A stretch of 64,000 nucleotides of DNA, taken from positions 57,799,249-57,863,248 of the forward strand of contig OZ038423.1 of NCBI GenBank assembly GCA_964036155.1, given 5' to 3'. Below the pieces are notes generated by a model. The model had not been told where the DNA came from. It did no database searches and saw only the letters and a list, made by a program, of their open reading frames with translations. The position numbers and the translations under genes were made by a program. Position 1 is the stretch's first letter, and each line of letters begins with the position of its first letter. The DNA comes from Diploscapter coronatus (Eukaryota; Nematoda; Chromadorea; Rhabditida; Rhabditidae). Positions 1 through 12,700 of this stretch are shown piece by piece.

Positions 1-2
1 GT

Positions 3-20
3 ATTGTGGGCGCCCACAAT
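3..20. repeat. Perfect 18-bp palindrome at the left edge
   Basis: The sequence ATTGTGGGCGCCCACAAT equals its own reverse complement. It lies in AT-rich DNA and its core is GC-rich. It could be a dimeric protein site or the foot of a foldback cut by the window edge; nothing else supports a function. Confidence 0.5.
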
Positions 21-178
21 AAATGATTTTTTGCGTGTGTATTACGGGCATATATATTATTTAATAGTCAATGAACCATGATTTGCGAATAGTTTATAAT
101 ATACGAAGTTTAAGGCGGAGACGACTCAGACCACGGGTTAAACCGTCCAAAATCGATGAATAAGGGAAGGAATTAAGC

Positions 179-391
179 TAAGAAAGAAGACGGAGAAGAA
201 TTTATCGATTGAATTAATCGCCGAAAGAAAGCCGCAGGGCTGTTTGAAGACGATCGGCAAAATTATCCTCAACGAAATAGAAAGCGATTCGCGGAGACGA
301 AAACACAAAAAAGCCGTGATAAAAACAGAAGATCGCCACATAAGGGGGAATTCAATGTCAAGTGGTTTCAATATTGCCACTAGAAAGTCCA
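179..391 (+). CDS. Possible terminal exon of an unidentified gene (partial)
   Basis: From about 179, after an AATTAAG that resembles acceptors used elsewhere in the window, the + frame stays open to TAA at 389-391. It reads as a strongly charged segment (LRKKTEKNLSIELIAE, later SRRRKHKK and ending ATRKSK). Its base composition is richer in GC than the flanks and its codon endings are mixed, as in the confirmed exons here. The opposite strand is also open over 138-392, but would encode an unusual hydrophobic string. No family is recognised, and any upstream exons would lie to the left of the window. The acceptor position is a guess. Confidence 0.35.
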
Positions 392-3300
392 AATAATATT
401 ATTATAGTTTACAATACATTTAGATTCTAATATCTTAGGTCATAAAATAGTTTTGTGATCTTTCAAACTAAATTTCATATGATATACATTTTCTGAGGTA
501 CATTTTTAATCAGTATTTAATAAAATGTTAATTATTAAAGATTATATAATTGAAATAATAAATAATACAGCCATAATAAAAGATATTCTGGGTATAACAA
601 ATAACCAAAGATAGAGAAAGTATGATGACACATAACCTTTATGTATAAATGACCAGAACATGGCCTAATGAGTAATAAGAAGTGAAAAGAACTAGCCTCC
701 TCTACTAAATATACTCTTAAATACAAGTAACATAAATTAAATACATGAAAGACAATAACATATAAATAATAATATAGCATAAAAGTGCATATAAGGACGC
801 TAGGAACTATACGCTGAAGGGGTGAAAAGTGAGAGAGATAGTAGCAAATACAGAAGACAGAAAATGGACGATCTAGCGCCATCCTGACTAGAAGCTTCTT
901 CTCTCTAAATGCTGGTTTCCTATTTGTGTGACTCTCTGATCCTCCAGCTTTTCCTTTATCTCTAGCATATTGTTTTTGTCCATAATTCTCACATGATAGT
1001 ATAAAATATTGGTGAACTTTGAATAAGTGTTTTTATTATGAAAATTCGAAAGGCTATAAAATGAGAAGAAAAGAGATTTTTTGAAGAACTATATCACAAA
1101 TCAACAGCTCTAGGGACGGTAATCGTCAAAATCCCTTGCTAACTGATCTCAGTATATTTTCTTAAAAAATTTCTCTTTCCAACCTGTGATTAGCCGAAAT
1201 TTCTAATATTGCGACTTGGCATCATTAATAAGGGTTTGCTCGTGCGACCTACCTCTTATAGTTTATTTTTAGCCATCGACCATATACAAGACAAAATTCG
1301 AGAAAAATTCTGTTTTCGCGTAACTTCGCCGGAGCCGTATTATTATAACACAATATGCTTTCTCAACGATTTTGCCTTTTATTTTTCAAGTCTGAAAATT
1401 TCAGAACTGATTTTATGAAGAAGAATTCAGCTTCAACTTTTATCTAAACATACTTCCTAATTCACCTTGATCTAATCATGATTACAAAGGTGAGGTTCCT
1501 CTGAATTTCGATAATTTGCACGCAACTTCTCACCAAATTAAAACGCTTTTTGATGACAGCTGAAAATTATTCATACTTTACTCTTATAATTAGCCATTTT
1601 AATTAATTCTCCCATATTTATATCTATTAATGTAGATGTATAATTTATGATTATTATTCCTATTTTAGCTTAACCCATATGAAAAAGTAATCAATTCCAA
1701 TTTATAATCATACGAAAGGGTAAGGAGTTATTTGTCTGGTTTTTGAATTCACGTTAATTAACAAATTATTTATATCAAATTTGTCGTACCAGGTGCAACT
1801 TGTATACTAAGTTTTGAACTCCTTCAGTCGATTTAAAAATCAAATTCTACAGAAATTCCTAGGAACATGTAGCTTTGATAATTCAATCGGCGAAGTTAGC
1901 CAAAATCCGATTTTTATCGAATTCAAATTCGACATTAGGCTATTTTTGTTCCCTCACACACGATTCGAAAAATTTGTATCAGTTATTTTTCAAAATATAT
2001 CTCGGTTGAATTGGGCTTTTGTATTTCGTGGCGAAAAATATTTTCCTATCACTCCACTAACATGTACTATTAAATTACAGCTAGGTAAATAACCGTATAT
2101 TTTAATTTATAGCTATTAATTTAAATTTGTTTGCCTTTATTAATATTTACTTATATATTAAGTTTTAAATTTTAGCATAAACATGAAGTATTAAAATATT
2201 GTAAGTAGAGATTCTTGAAAAATGTGAGCTCTGAAGCGGTGAACCTCAAATAATAATTGTCAAAAATAATTGATGCCTTGGAATATGAGTCCTTTCAAGA
2301 ATCAGTTTTCAGAATAAAATGCGTTTGCATTTGATCTATCACGAATATTGTATATCTTACGAACTTTCATTTCTAGAAACGTTTCTTTTGAAAACTAATT
2401 TAGCAAACTAGGAATGCTCTATTGATTATTCTTATATTTGAAAATTTCCAATTAATAGTTCTTATTTTATATATCTAGAACGCACTTTTCTGCACTGATT
2501 TCACTATGTTTACGTTTGAGAAAAATCTAGATCTTTCAAATTATTTTTAATTCGCTTCAAAGCTAATTTTTTGAGAGATGAGTCAAAAGATAAAAGTCTG
2601 TTGTTTATTTTTATCTCAGTTTGCTACGCTTGTAATTTCCCAGGGGCGATGTTTTTCATCGGTTTTAATTGGGCTGCCGGAATCAAAAACTGCTCCCCTA
2701 GAGATATTCTAATTAATCCCACTGCGTAGTTAGACAAACACAAACTCAAATTAGGCGTAAAGTAAATTTTTATGTCTCCGCCCAAAAGTTTTCAGATAGA
2801 TAAATTAATTCTCCGAAAACCATACATTTTTATGAGTTTTAAACATAAAACTACAATTTTTCCCCGTATTTTCATATTTTACGCTTCATTAAGTTTTAGT
2901 TTAAATTATGTCTTGGCAATAAATGCCAACTTTAAAGAATGACATTATTCAGAAAATGAAGAACCCAATGAAAATTGTTCTCATAATAATCTACTAAATA
3001 AGATTAGCTAATGTTTAAAAACTCGCGTCTTTCTGAACTTATCATGTGATAAAGCACGCATTAATCCTTGATATAATCCTATTTTCGAGTCTGTGTTCCG
3101 AAAGATTCGATTTTTCCCAATACTTATAAATTTAATTCTCAAATAGTTATCAATTTTTCAATTTCTTCGAAAGTCTTAAAAATGTATATTTTTATCCCGA
3201 AATTTAAATTTCATTCCCGAAAAGTTTCCAATCCTGTTCCTAACTATATTTTCTTTAAGAACAAACTTAATTTACGGCGTTTAAAACTTTTTTCTTCTAA

Positions 3301-3565
3301 CATTTTCGATCGTTAGAGTAGTTGACAGAAGGCATGCTGGCCATAGTAGGGCGGTGCAGGAATAATTGACTTTTAGACGTCCAAAAAATCCGCCTAAAGG
3401 AGAATTTTTGATACTCACGAACTTTAACTATCGAACACTTATTTAGAAATGTCTCTGATCTTCGTGCATTTACCTAAAATTTAATCTAATTATTTCATTT
3501 ATCATGAATATCTAATTTTAGTATTCAGGTTTACTTATCGCATACTCCCTGCATTTTTTTCATTC

Positions 3566-3674
3566 TAGAAACATGCTCTATGGCTAAATATTGGTAACCT
3601 TCTTTCATTGCTCCATATTATCATAGCGAAAGAAAGGACGAGTCACTAACATTCGACAATAGAGCATGTTTCTA
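3566..3674. repeat. 109-bp foldback with perfect 16-bp ends
   Basis: TAGAAACATGCTCTAT at 3566-3581 is exactly complementary to 3659-3674. The interior continues to pair imperfectly (for example CCTTCTTTC near 3600 with GAAAGAAAGG near 3629), so nearly the whole unit folds into one long stem with a small AT-rich loop. It begins TA and ends TA. It could be a short palindromic MITE or a small-RNA hairpin precursor. Confidence 0.6.
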
Positions 3675-6600
3675 TGAAAACTAGATTTGCGTGGTGAATA
3701 AAGCATTAGTAGTTGTTTAATTTAATTAGAATTTGAACATCTTCAAAGTAATGGTTTCATCTTGTCGTCATCTGATCAAGTTTATATTTGCAGCGAATTT
3801 TAATTGTACCCTAATTATCCTGTCCTTTTCTATTCTAAAATCTGAAATCTGAGTGGGTGAGGAATCAAATTTGCATTTCTTTTGCAAGTCGATATAATTT
3901 ATTCGAGTGTGAAGTAAATAGTATTACTCTAAAAAAATAAAAAATTTTACGTTTAATCAATCTTATCCTAATATAAATTTGGATACTTTTATTTAAAATA
4001 TTCAAATTCTATTTCTAATTTAAACTTTTAACCTTTTTATATTCAAAATATCATCATATTTATTTAAATTAAAATTTTATTTTTTAATTTGAGATATTCA
4101 TAAAAAATCCTCTGAGAATATATGTAATTTGTCGATTTTATTTCTGACTCTTCATAGAAAACTCGAGTTTATTTTTGGATTTTTTCGCAGCGCCTCAGGC
4201 AGACAAATCTTAATGAGGAAGCATATGAAAATGAAATGTGAAGGGTGGAAACAATCTACGAAAATGAGATCCCAGAAATTTGGCGGACGTGAAAATTAAC
4301 AAAAAATATCATTTATTTTAAGAATTTCATTTTCCCTAGAAATTAGTGATACAGCATACAAGCTCATGAAATTTTCATTAAATTTGCCTCTTAAGAATTA
4401 CAAAATTCGTAAATTCTATGTTCCTTTTACGGGAGTCGTTGCTTGTATTAGATAATTTGCAATTTGTATCTGATTTTATTACACCTCCACAAGAATTTTC
4501 GCTCTTTTCGCCTCGAAATTTAAATGCTATCTTGGCTTTGAAAAGTACTCACATTCTCCAATTTAAACGTGCTATTTCATGGTTGAACTCTTAAATTCTC
4601 CATTTTGGCGCAGTATTTCTTCGGACTACTCTTAGGCACTAAACCTCATATGTCAAATGAGAGGCAAGGGTCGGTCGGGGCTTATATTCGACGGCAAAAA
4701 ACCCATTCGATCTTTAATTTCTAATTTAATCTTTTCTCGAGTTTATTTAACCACGACTAATTGTTTCTGGCACATTGTGTGCGTTTTCAGTTTTTCAATT
4801 AAAAATTCCTAGTTTCTATTTAAATATCTAAACTAGTGATGTATATACCACGTTTTCTCGCAAAATTGAAAGATCAGGCTATTTTTCTTCCTACGCCATA
4901 ATTATAGAATCATCTTTGATTTATATGTAGCATTTTTCCTTCCTAATTCATCGACCAACATATGCTTTATAATAGACCCCCGCATCAAAAATAGGAGAAG
5001 TTTTTAGGTTTTCCTTTTTGTGCCGCAGGCACCCAGACTCGCCTATTCGAGAGTCCATTTAGTCTATTATTTGGTGCTTACCTTTGCCCTTTCACGTCTA
5101 ATCCAGACAAATTCTCTTGTCTTTGCCTCGTACCTTTATTTGGGAATGACGAAGTACTTTGTTGGCCTTATACCAATTTTAAGCCCCACCCCAAAATTCT
5201 ACATTTTAGATGAAATTGCTTATACTTTTGATTGTTTCAGATGTTTTCTGAAACGAATATTATATGCACGCTTCAATTTGTTAAAAGTGATTGCTTCTCT
5301 GAATTTTTCTAGCCGCTTTTGTCTGCCTATCTTCCACTGTGTCCTGAAATTTATGGCCTCAAAAATAGTGTCATTTTTCAACGGCGCAAGAGGCAAATGA
5401 AAAATTTTCGGATAAGCGGAACGAAAGTTTCCCGCCGAAATAAATGATCAGAGCGAGGCAAACCGAGGAGTTTCTGCGAAAAGAAACAACGAAAAATTGG
5501 CCCCTCTTCCAAAAAATCGGATCCGAAGAGATTGAGAAATATTCCTGGGAAAAGAGATTAGAGACACGAGAAAAAGTTCTCGGGTAAAGAGTAATAAAAC
5601 GTGCTTGGTGAATAAAACAAAAAATAGAACACGGAACGAAAATTTCGAGTGTATGTTCCTATCTCCAAAAGTGGCCCTTTTATTATCCAGATAGGTTGCG
5701 GTTTATTTCAGGAGGTTTTGATTATTATTCTATAGCATAGGACGAGGGCATACTAATCTGATCAGACATGCGTTTGTATCTTATCTTTTGAGTTTATTTT
5801 TGTATTTGAAACAACACTAAAAAAACTATTCCGCAGCTATCGCCAATAGAGCAAAGTTCCCTTTTCTTCCTCACCACTCTAGAGTTTCCTGCACTGTATC
5901 ATAGACAGTGGTGTTTTTCCTTCTATTTTTTTTTTAATTTTGGGATGGAGTCGCATATTTTTTCAGATAGATTTATGCGAAGGTTGCTCCAAAGAGTTTT
6001 TTCTATGAAAAAATTTAATGAAACAAGGGGATCAGCTACGATAATTATCAGAACATTTTGGCCTTGTGGGCATCCGCACGGAGGATTTGACCTAAGCCCT
6101 GTCTTATCTCCAGAAGCCCTAGAAATTCGTTCGTTCGTCCATTTCTTGTAATGCCTAACTTCGTTTCAATTCGTTCACTATACCTTACCTTGACACGTAG
6201 GTAATTCACTCATGGCTAATTTTCTCTGTTCGTCGTCTTTTTTCGTCCTCTTTTTCGAATTTGCTCTTCTAAAACCGAAAGACCTGCAAGACTCGCAAAA
6301 TTTGAGCACACACATGGGGTTTTAAGGGGGTTTGAGTTTGTCGTTGCGAAAACGCTGAAAGGGACCCAGTCTTGACAACACTCACTTTGCCTTAGTTTTC
6401 TTAAGGCGTCACTCTAGATGTGTGCATGGTTTTGCAGTGTCTCTTGCCTTTCGAGTTTCCAAGTTTCGCCTCTAGCCGACTTTCCCCTGCTCTATCGGCC
6501 ATTTTCACTCCCACGCCTGGGAGATTTTCAAATCGGGCCGCAGCTCCAAAACCGAACATGGGAAAAACCGAAAGCGCTTTTCGATGATATGGAAATTTGT

Positions 6601-7591
6601 AGCAGGATATGTTTATGTTTAAATTTAGACTGAGTTTATGATTTGTTACGATTTTAGAACTATATTTACAATCTAAATTTAATATCACCTGATGGGTTGA
6701 AATTTGCAGTAGTTTTGAGTGACTTTTTTAAATTTGCCTTAATCAACCCATAATTCAAATGTCAATACATCAGGAAGGCCAATATTTACCCAGTCCGTTA
6801 GCTATCATCATTTCAATTTTACCAAACCTAACGAACGCACACGTGCCTCAGGCGCTTTTCTGCGCCCCCACACATTTTAAAATTTCGAAATTGTAGTTGC
6901 GCATTTTCTGCCCCGCTCAAATATTGACAAAACGTGCAAATTTAGCTTAATTTTACTCAAATCCAGTCTATAATTTTAACTTAATTACATATTCTAAATT
7001 AAATTACCGATGATTTTCGGTTTACTCTTTAGTGTTCATCAACAGAGCTTTGAGACTCAAGTTTGGAAATTTAGGAACCAACTCCCGATTAATTTCCGTG
7101 GTTAATTGCCTTTGAAATTCGCGGCCAAAAATGAATTTTCGGTGAAGTTTTGAAACCGAACTTGACGTATTACGGTTAGCTTTCACAATTCGTTGAAAAT
7201 GCAAAAGCTCTGAAGCTTTGACAACGATTTTTGGCTTCTTATGCTAAATAGCCTTAGGTTGTTGCATGCTAAGAGGATCATATATCTTAAAATTTAGGAT
7301 CATAAATGAAGTTTATTTAATTAAACTTTCTGTTGTCTTAAATCCGGTCTAAAATACATACTTCAACTCTTAGAGTTCAAGTTTGAGATAGACACGAATT
7401 CTCTAGACCCTTGGCAAAAGGGCTGCGTTTTAATTGGACTAGACTATCATTTCCCGCCGCTAAATTTTTTATCAACCTTTAGACGCCATCAACACGCTAT
7501 CATAGAAACGCCAAATTATTCTGAAAAATGCCGAATTTTAGATTTGTTTATAAGAAAAGTACGTATAGTCTGGTTTCATATTTACTAAATG

Positions 7592-7655
7592 GATGAATGG
7601 GCAAACGTTAGTGTTAAACAAAATCTAACACTGACGTTTATATATTGTTCATTCA
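7592..7655. repeat. 64-bp imperfect hairpin
   Basis: Left arm 7592-7616 (GATGAATGGGCAAACG, then TTAGTGTTA) pairs with right arm 7626-7655 (TAACACTGACGTTT, then ATTCATTCAT-like sequence) around a 9-nt loop. There is one mismatch in the inner 14 bp and an AT-rich bulge in the outer part. Size and shape are compatible with a small hairpin RNA, but nothing shows transcription. Confidence 0.4.
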
Positions 7656-9716
7656 TAATCCTATATCTTGTCTAGGCATCGTTTTTAAACGGTTATTACA
7701 CGCTCTATTATTGATTCGTTTTTATATCCAATTATTATTTCACCTTTTAAAGTAATATAAAATGAGTAATGGAAATATTGTGTATATGCATGATTTAACA
7801 ATTCATCATATTGCGATTAACTTTTCGATTTAAAATTTGGAGTCATAGATGTTGTAAATCTTGGTTTGTATCGCAGTTATTGTATGCATCATTTATTAAT
7901 GACAGAACTTATTCTCAGGTCTATTTAAATATAACTAACTAAACTTAAATATCTACCATTTAAATATTGAAACCATCATAAAGTTGATATTATAATAACC
8001 TTGGTTAATCTTAGCGTATATATATATATATATAATTGAAACATACTTAATCACGATTAAATACCTAGTATTTTCAGTATGAAAATACCTTCTACTCGTT
8101 GTCTCTTTCTCTGCCTGCCATTGTCATGTTCATTCTTTCACAGGAAATGCATTAGAGCTCCCCATATCTAAAATTGTCTCGTTCTCTCTCTACATTTGAC
8201 TGTTTCACCCAAATTCTCCATGTTTTCGTCTCGCAATTTCGAACATTCTCTCGCGTATATTTTCTTCACACTTCATGGGTTCTATGGGTTGTTCGTTCAG
8301 GTTTCTGAATCCTGGAAAATCCTTTATTTTTACTCTTGTTTCGATTCGGATAAGTATACATGTAGTGGCGTAACACTTGCTTATTATACGCTAAACTTAG
8401 CTAATTTAACATTAAAATATAATTTAATTAATATCTTTTTTAGCTGATTTAAATTTAGACCAAGATTTAATATATAATGACTCAGAAACTCGAGTTTTTA
8501 ATATATTATTTGACTAATCTAGCATTTAGGTATATTTGAATTAATATCTTAATTGGTTTAAATTTAGAGCGCTAACATTTAATCCTTATCTTAGTCTGAA
8601 AATTTATGAATTAGAAATAATTTTTCATCTTCGCTCCAAAATCCTTTTTCCGTGATGATTGATTATCGCTGAAATTCACGTTTAAGTAATTTTAAAGCCC
8701 CGCCCATTTCCGGATTAAAGAGTTTTGCAAAAAATCGCCAGTGGTTTTTCGAATAAGGGTATAATTTTTGCAGGGTTGAAAATTCTATTTTTCAGTCCTC
8801 TAACCTTGTCAAAGGGCGTATTTGAATAGCGCTTTCAAGTATGAATTGTTAAATTATCGGGTAAGGTTTTAACATCGACTTTGCACTTCCCCTTTCATGT
8901 TTCAAGACATAAAGCAAAAGCGCTTCCGTAGTACCTTGTATTTTGAAACTTTCTACCTTTGTTTTGTTGAATTTCTAAAGAAGATCTTTCAACCTTCGCC
9001 ATTTGTTTTGCTCTTACAACTATTTTTAATTTGTAATAACGTGGCCTATCATTGGACAATTCTGAATTAAACTCGCTTTATACTTTCGTTAATTAATATC
9101 TATTCAGAATACTTCGAAATCCTCGTTCCTTTAAAATCAAACCTCAAACTTTGTGGTGAGGTGAGAATGTTGCACGCTGAACAGGGCAAGCTCCAGGGGG
9201 CGTTTTGTTATTTTTGCAAAATTTAACCACCGCCGGCATTTCCCAGCTTGTTCAACCGAAACAACATAGGAGGAATAGTCGATGCGAAAAAATCGACTCG
9301 GCCGGTGAAAACGTCGGTCGATTTCGAAAACTTTAGACTCTTAACTGAATGAAATCATAAATTATTCTCGAAAAACGATAAAGGCGAAAATTCAATCGAC
9401 TCGATTAAGTTGCGAACGCTTTAATATATAGTTTTTTTTAAACATTGTTCTTATAATTTGATCTTAAAGGACATATTTTGTTTCTAGCAATATCTCAGCA
9501 TTTTTTCATGTAATTGAATCATTCCGTGTATAGTTTCATCGTATTTTCTCATAACTTTCTATATTGATGCTACAACTAGAAATGCTATTTTCATTCATTT
9601 GAGTCTAAATTTTGCTTCTTTTCATTTATTATTTCGTTCTCCTGAATCCACAGTATATTTTATGCATCTTTCGATTTTTTTCGAAAATTTAAATTTAAGA
9701 TTTAATGATTTAGATA

Positions 9717-12700
9717 ATGGAATGGGTGGAAGACGACGAGGTTTTGTATGCTGGTTGGACGCAAATTGAGAGGAGGATACCTTTCCAGGTAATTTTAAAA
9801 TTATTTATGCTAAAAATTGAGAGCTTGATGCTTATATTGAGTTATTTTAATTTGTCATCGAGAAATAATTGCTTGATCCAATGAAACGTTAAAAATTTAC
9901 CTCCAAAACATAGTAGTCTCTAAGTACTTTTAAGGTTGTACGTTTATTTTCTTTCAATTGTTTGATCTTAACATGAAATATGATTTTATTTTTGTGTAAT
10001 GAGACCCAATATTCCACAAAATTTCATTTCTTCCTAGTCATTTTATTTGGCCTAAACAACATAACTTTAATGCATAACCTGTAGTCGCTCCAAACTTCTG
10101 CATATAATTAGCATTTGATCAATTCCTCATAAATTGACAGGAGGGAAAAGATTCGTTTATTTCTTTTTCCCTCTCTATTTAACCGCTTTCTCTCACGGCC
10201 TCATTGATAGTCCCTTCTAAGAAGTGGGCGTGGCTATTAGCGGAATGCAATGAGCGCCTCTCTCAATGGGAATTTCACCCCGCGGCAAAGTGGAGTTGAA
10301 CTTATTTTGCTCTAAAAGATCATATTCGGCTCGGTATTTGACCTATCTATTTACACAGTACCAGTCAGCCTGCGCAATATCTATCCTGTCTGGACCCTAT
10401 TCTCTAGCATTCTAAATTTATTGATTTTTAAAGGAAAAATATGATCATTGTATGATTTTTATATATCTTAAAGATAACTTTTTTTTACGATTTTCACATA
10501 GAATTGATCGTATGTCTGCCTATCTATCAAAGAGCGCATGAGTGCGGAAAAAACGCATCTTTGTTTATCGAGATATTGACAGTTTTAAAGCATAAGATTC
10601 AAGAGTGCCTCTTCATCATTGAAATAAGAATGTGAAATTTGATCTTTAGGTCCATTGAAAATTCATGAATTCCTGAAGAATATGTGTTTTATACAAAATT
10701 CTCGTTTTTCTGGAGCAAACTCGAATTTTCGGTTGAAAAATTGATTAGGGATTTTTAAAGGCTCATTTTAGTAATCATAACCAATTAAGGCCTATTGTAC
10801 TTTTTACCAGGAGTTTACCATTACCATATTGTACTTTTTACCAGATTTTCTGGAAAATAGCAAGAGGAAGAGAAAAAAATATGGTAAAAAGTACAAGAAG
10901 CCCCAATTAACTTAGAGGGGGTTTGAGTTAGGATCTTGGGAAAATATCTGGAGTATCAATATTTGGGTTCTTCTCGAAAGTCTCCATCATGCACTTAAAA
11001 ATGCGTTAAGAATAGAGGGACGTTGAAAACTGAAAACAGCCGCAGGAATTATTCATGGCTCAGTTCATTAGGTTGGGGGTCAGAAGCTGTGCTAAGCCAC
11101 GATCATTTAGGGTCTTGAGAATTCGAGAATTAGAAATTTGACGCTATTTTAGGACGGTTATTGACAAATACGATGGCTTTGATTCAATTTAAAATGACGA
11201 GTAGAATAAATATGATCACTGAAGTAATAATGATTAAATAAAATACTGCGATATAAAGTCTAAATGGAATTTGATCACTGAATTTCAGGGCTATCGAACT
11301 TACGTGGCATTAACCTACATCGGCATTAACATCGTCGGCTTTATTGTTAACGGATGGGTTCTATACGTCGTAGCCCCGTTATTATTCGCTCCCGCCGTTA
11401 AAGTAACTAAATTCAAGCAAAACCATTCTATAAACTAATATTTTAGGTTCCGAAAAGTATACTGTTCTTCATATTTGCATTATGCGTGGGAGATTTGATG
11501 ATTATGATAGGTAAATTTAAATTTAATTCTTTTTTTTTAAATCAATATTTTATTTTAGCGATGTTCTTATTAATCATCGAATTGGTATTGGGTACCTGGC
11601 AATTTTCGGAAATGGTCTGCATTTCATATCTACTAATTGATTCGATGAATAAGTAGTTTAAATTTAAAAATTATGATTTTAAATTTAAACTTTAGATTCG
11701 TCGCCCCAATAATCGTATTTTTAATAAGTCGGACTTGTTATACGACGGTTTGTCTGGATAAGGCTCGAGGAGAAAAGGCGTCGAGTTTGAAAGTAATTTT
11801 GAAATTGACTTATTTTAAAACTAAACTAAATTTTAGTTGGCCTTAATTCAACTTCTAGTCGCAATAGGATTACTGTTGTTCCTGCTATGGCCGGTTTTCA
11901 CTTATTCACAGGTAAATAGCAATTAACATAAATTAATTATGGTTGTCCTTGTGTGTCCGGTAATCCAATTGCAATTCAATTGATAGCTTTATTGAGAAGG
12001 GCAAATAAAGTAGACCATTCGTAAATAGGAAGAAATAGAGTAGCTACCGCTAGTCAGGAATACAGGATAGTAGACTGACTAGTCGGGGGAAGGAGGAAGG
12101 ACTAATCAATGAGTCAGTCATTAGAGAATAGAGATCAATGCCAAAGAAGAGCGGTAGAGGGAATGAGCAGTGTCGTTAGGCGGCGCTGCTAGGAGAGAGA
12201 TTGAGATTGGGGGAAAAGGTGAGAGATTATATGAAGAGAACGAATAGAGTGAGCCTCTAAAAATTAGATTTGGATAAAATAAATGTATCGACATCCTAAA
12301 TAAATTATATTCAAACCTAGGGAATATTTAATTTTAGGTAATTACATTTTACATCCACCCCAATAACAATACGATGGAAGTTACCGTTATGAAGAAATGC
12401 GTATTTTACCCGCCTCCACGTATGTTTTATTATAGAAAAAGTAGTTAAATTAAATTTTAAGATGTCGAATTCCGGTTCAATGTAGCTGCTTGTATAATTT
12501 CTTATGCGATACCATTATTGGGCATTATCTATTGGTACGTATCAGTGCCATTCTTCTTGAAAAGACGAGCGCTAACGACACTAGTTGCTACTAGGTATAT
12601 TAATTTTAATGATTCTTTTGTTAACTAAATTGATGTTTTAGTTCGATGGATGCCGCTCTAAAGAAAGTGATTATTACAGTCCTGTTATTGACGGCAATTT

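Larger units (their letters stand above)
392..9716. other. Gene-poor AT-rich spacer, 9.3 kb
   Basis: I find no convincing chain of exons on either strand. Short open frames are AT-rich or pyrimidine-driven and contain splice-like motifs internally. Slightly GC-richer islands occur near 2640-2710, 3310-3410, 5400-5600, 6350-6600 and 9150-9330. The 6350-6600 island has a minus-strand ATG in good context near 6500 that opens only about 33 codons. Two hairpins lie here (3566-3674 and 7592-7655) and are listed separately. The right end probably contains the promoter and 5' leader of the GPCR gene at 9717. Confidence 0.6.

Noticed and set aside
535..882. 115-codon minus-strand open frame
   Set aside because: Composition is almost pure hydrophobic/Tyr from AT-rich DNA, with no domain, no intron context and no signal-peptide-like pattern; probably chance.
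5020..5400. 126-codon + strand open frame
   Set aside because: It lacks an ATG at its start (opens with GTG) and contains splice-like TTTTAG/TTTCAG strings. It shows no recognisable domain.
6401..6688. 95-codon minus-strand frame with an ATG in good context
   Set aside because: GC-richer and tempting as a first exon, but no downstream exon could be joined in frame with confidence.
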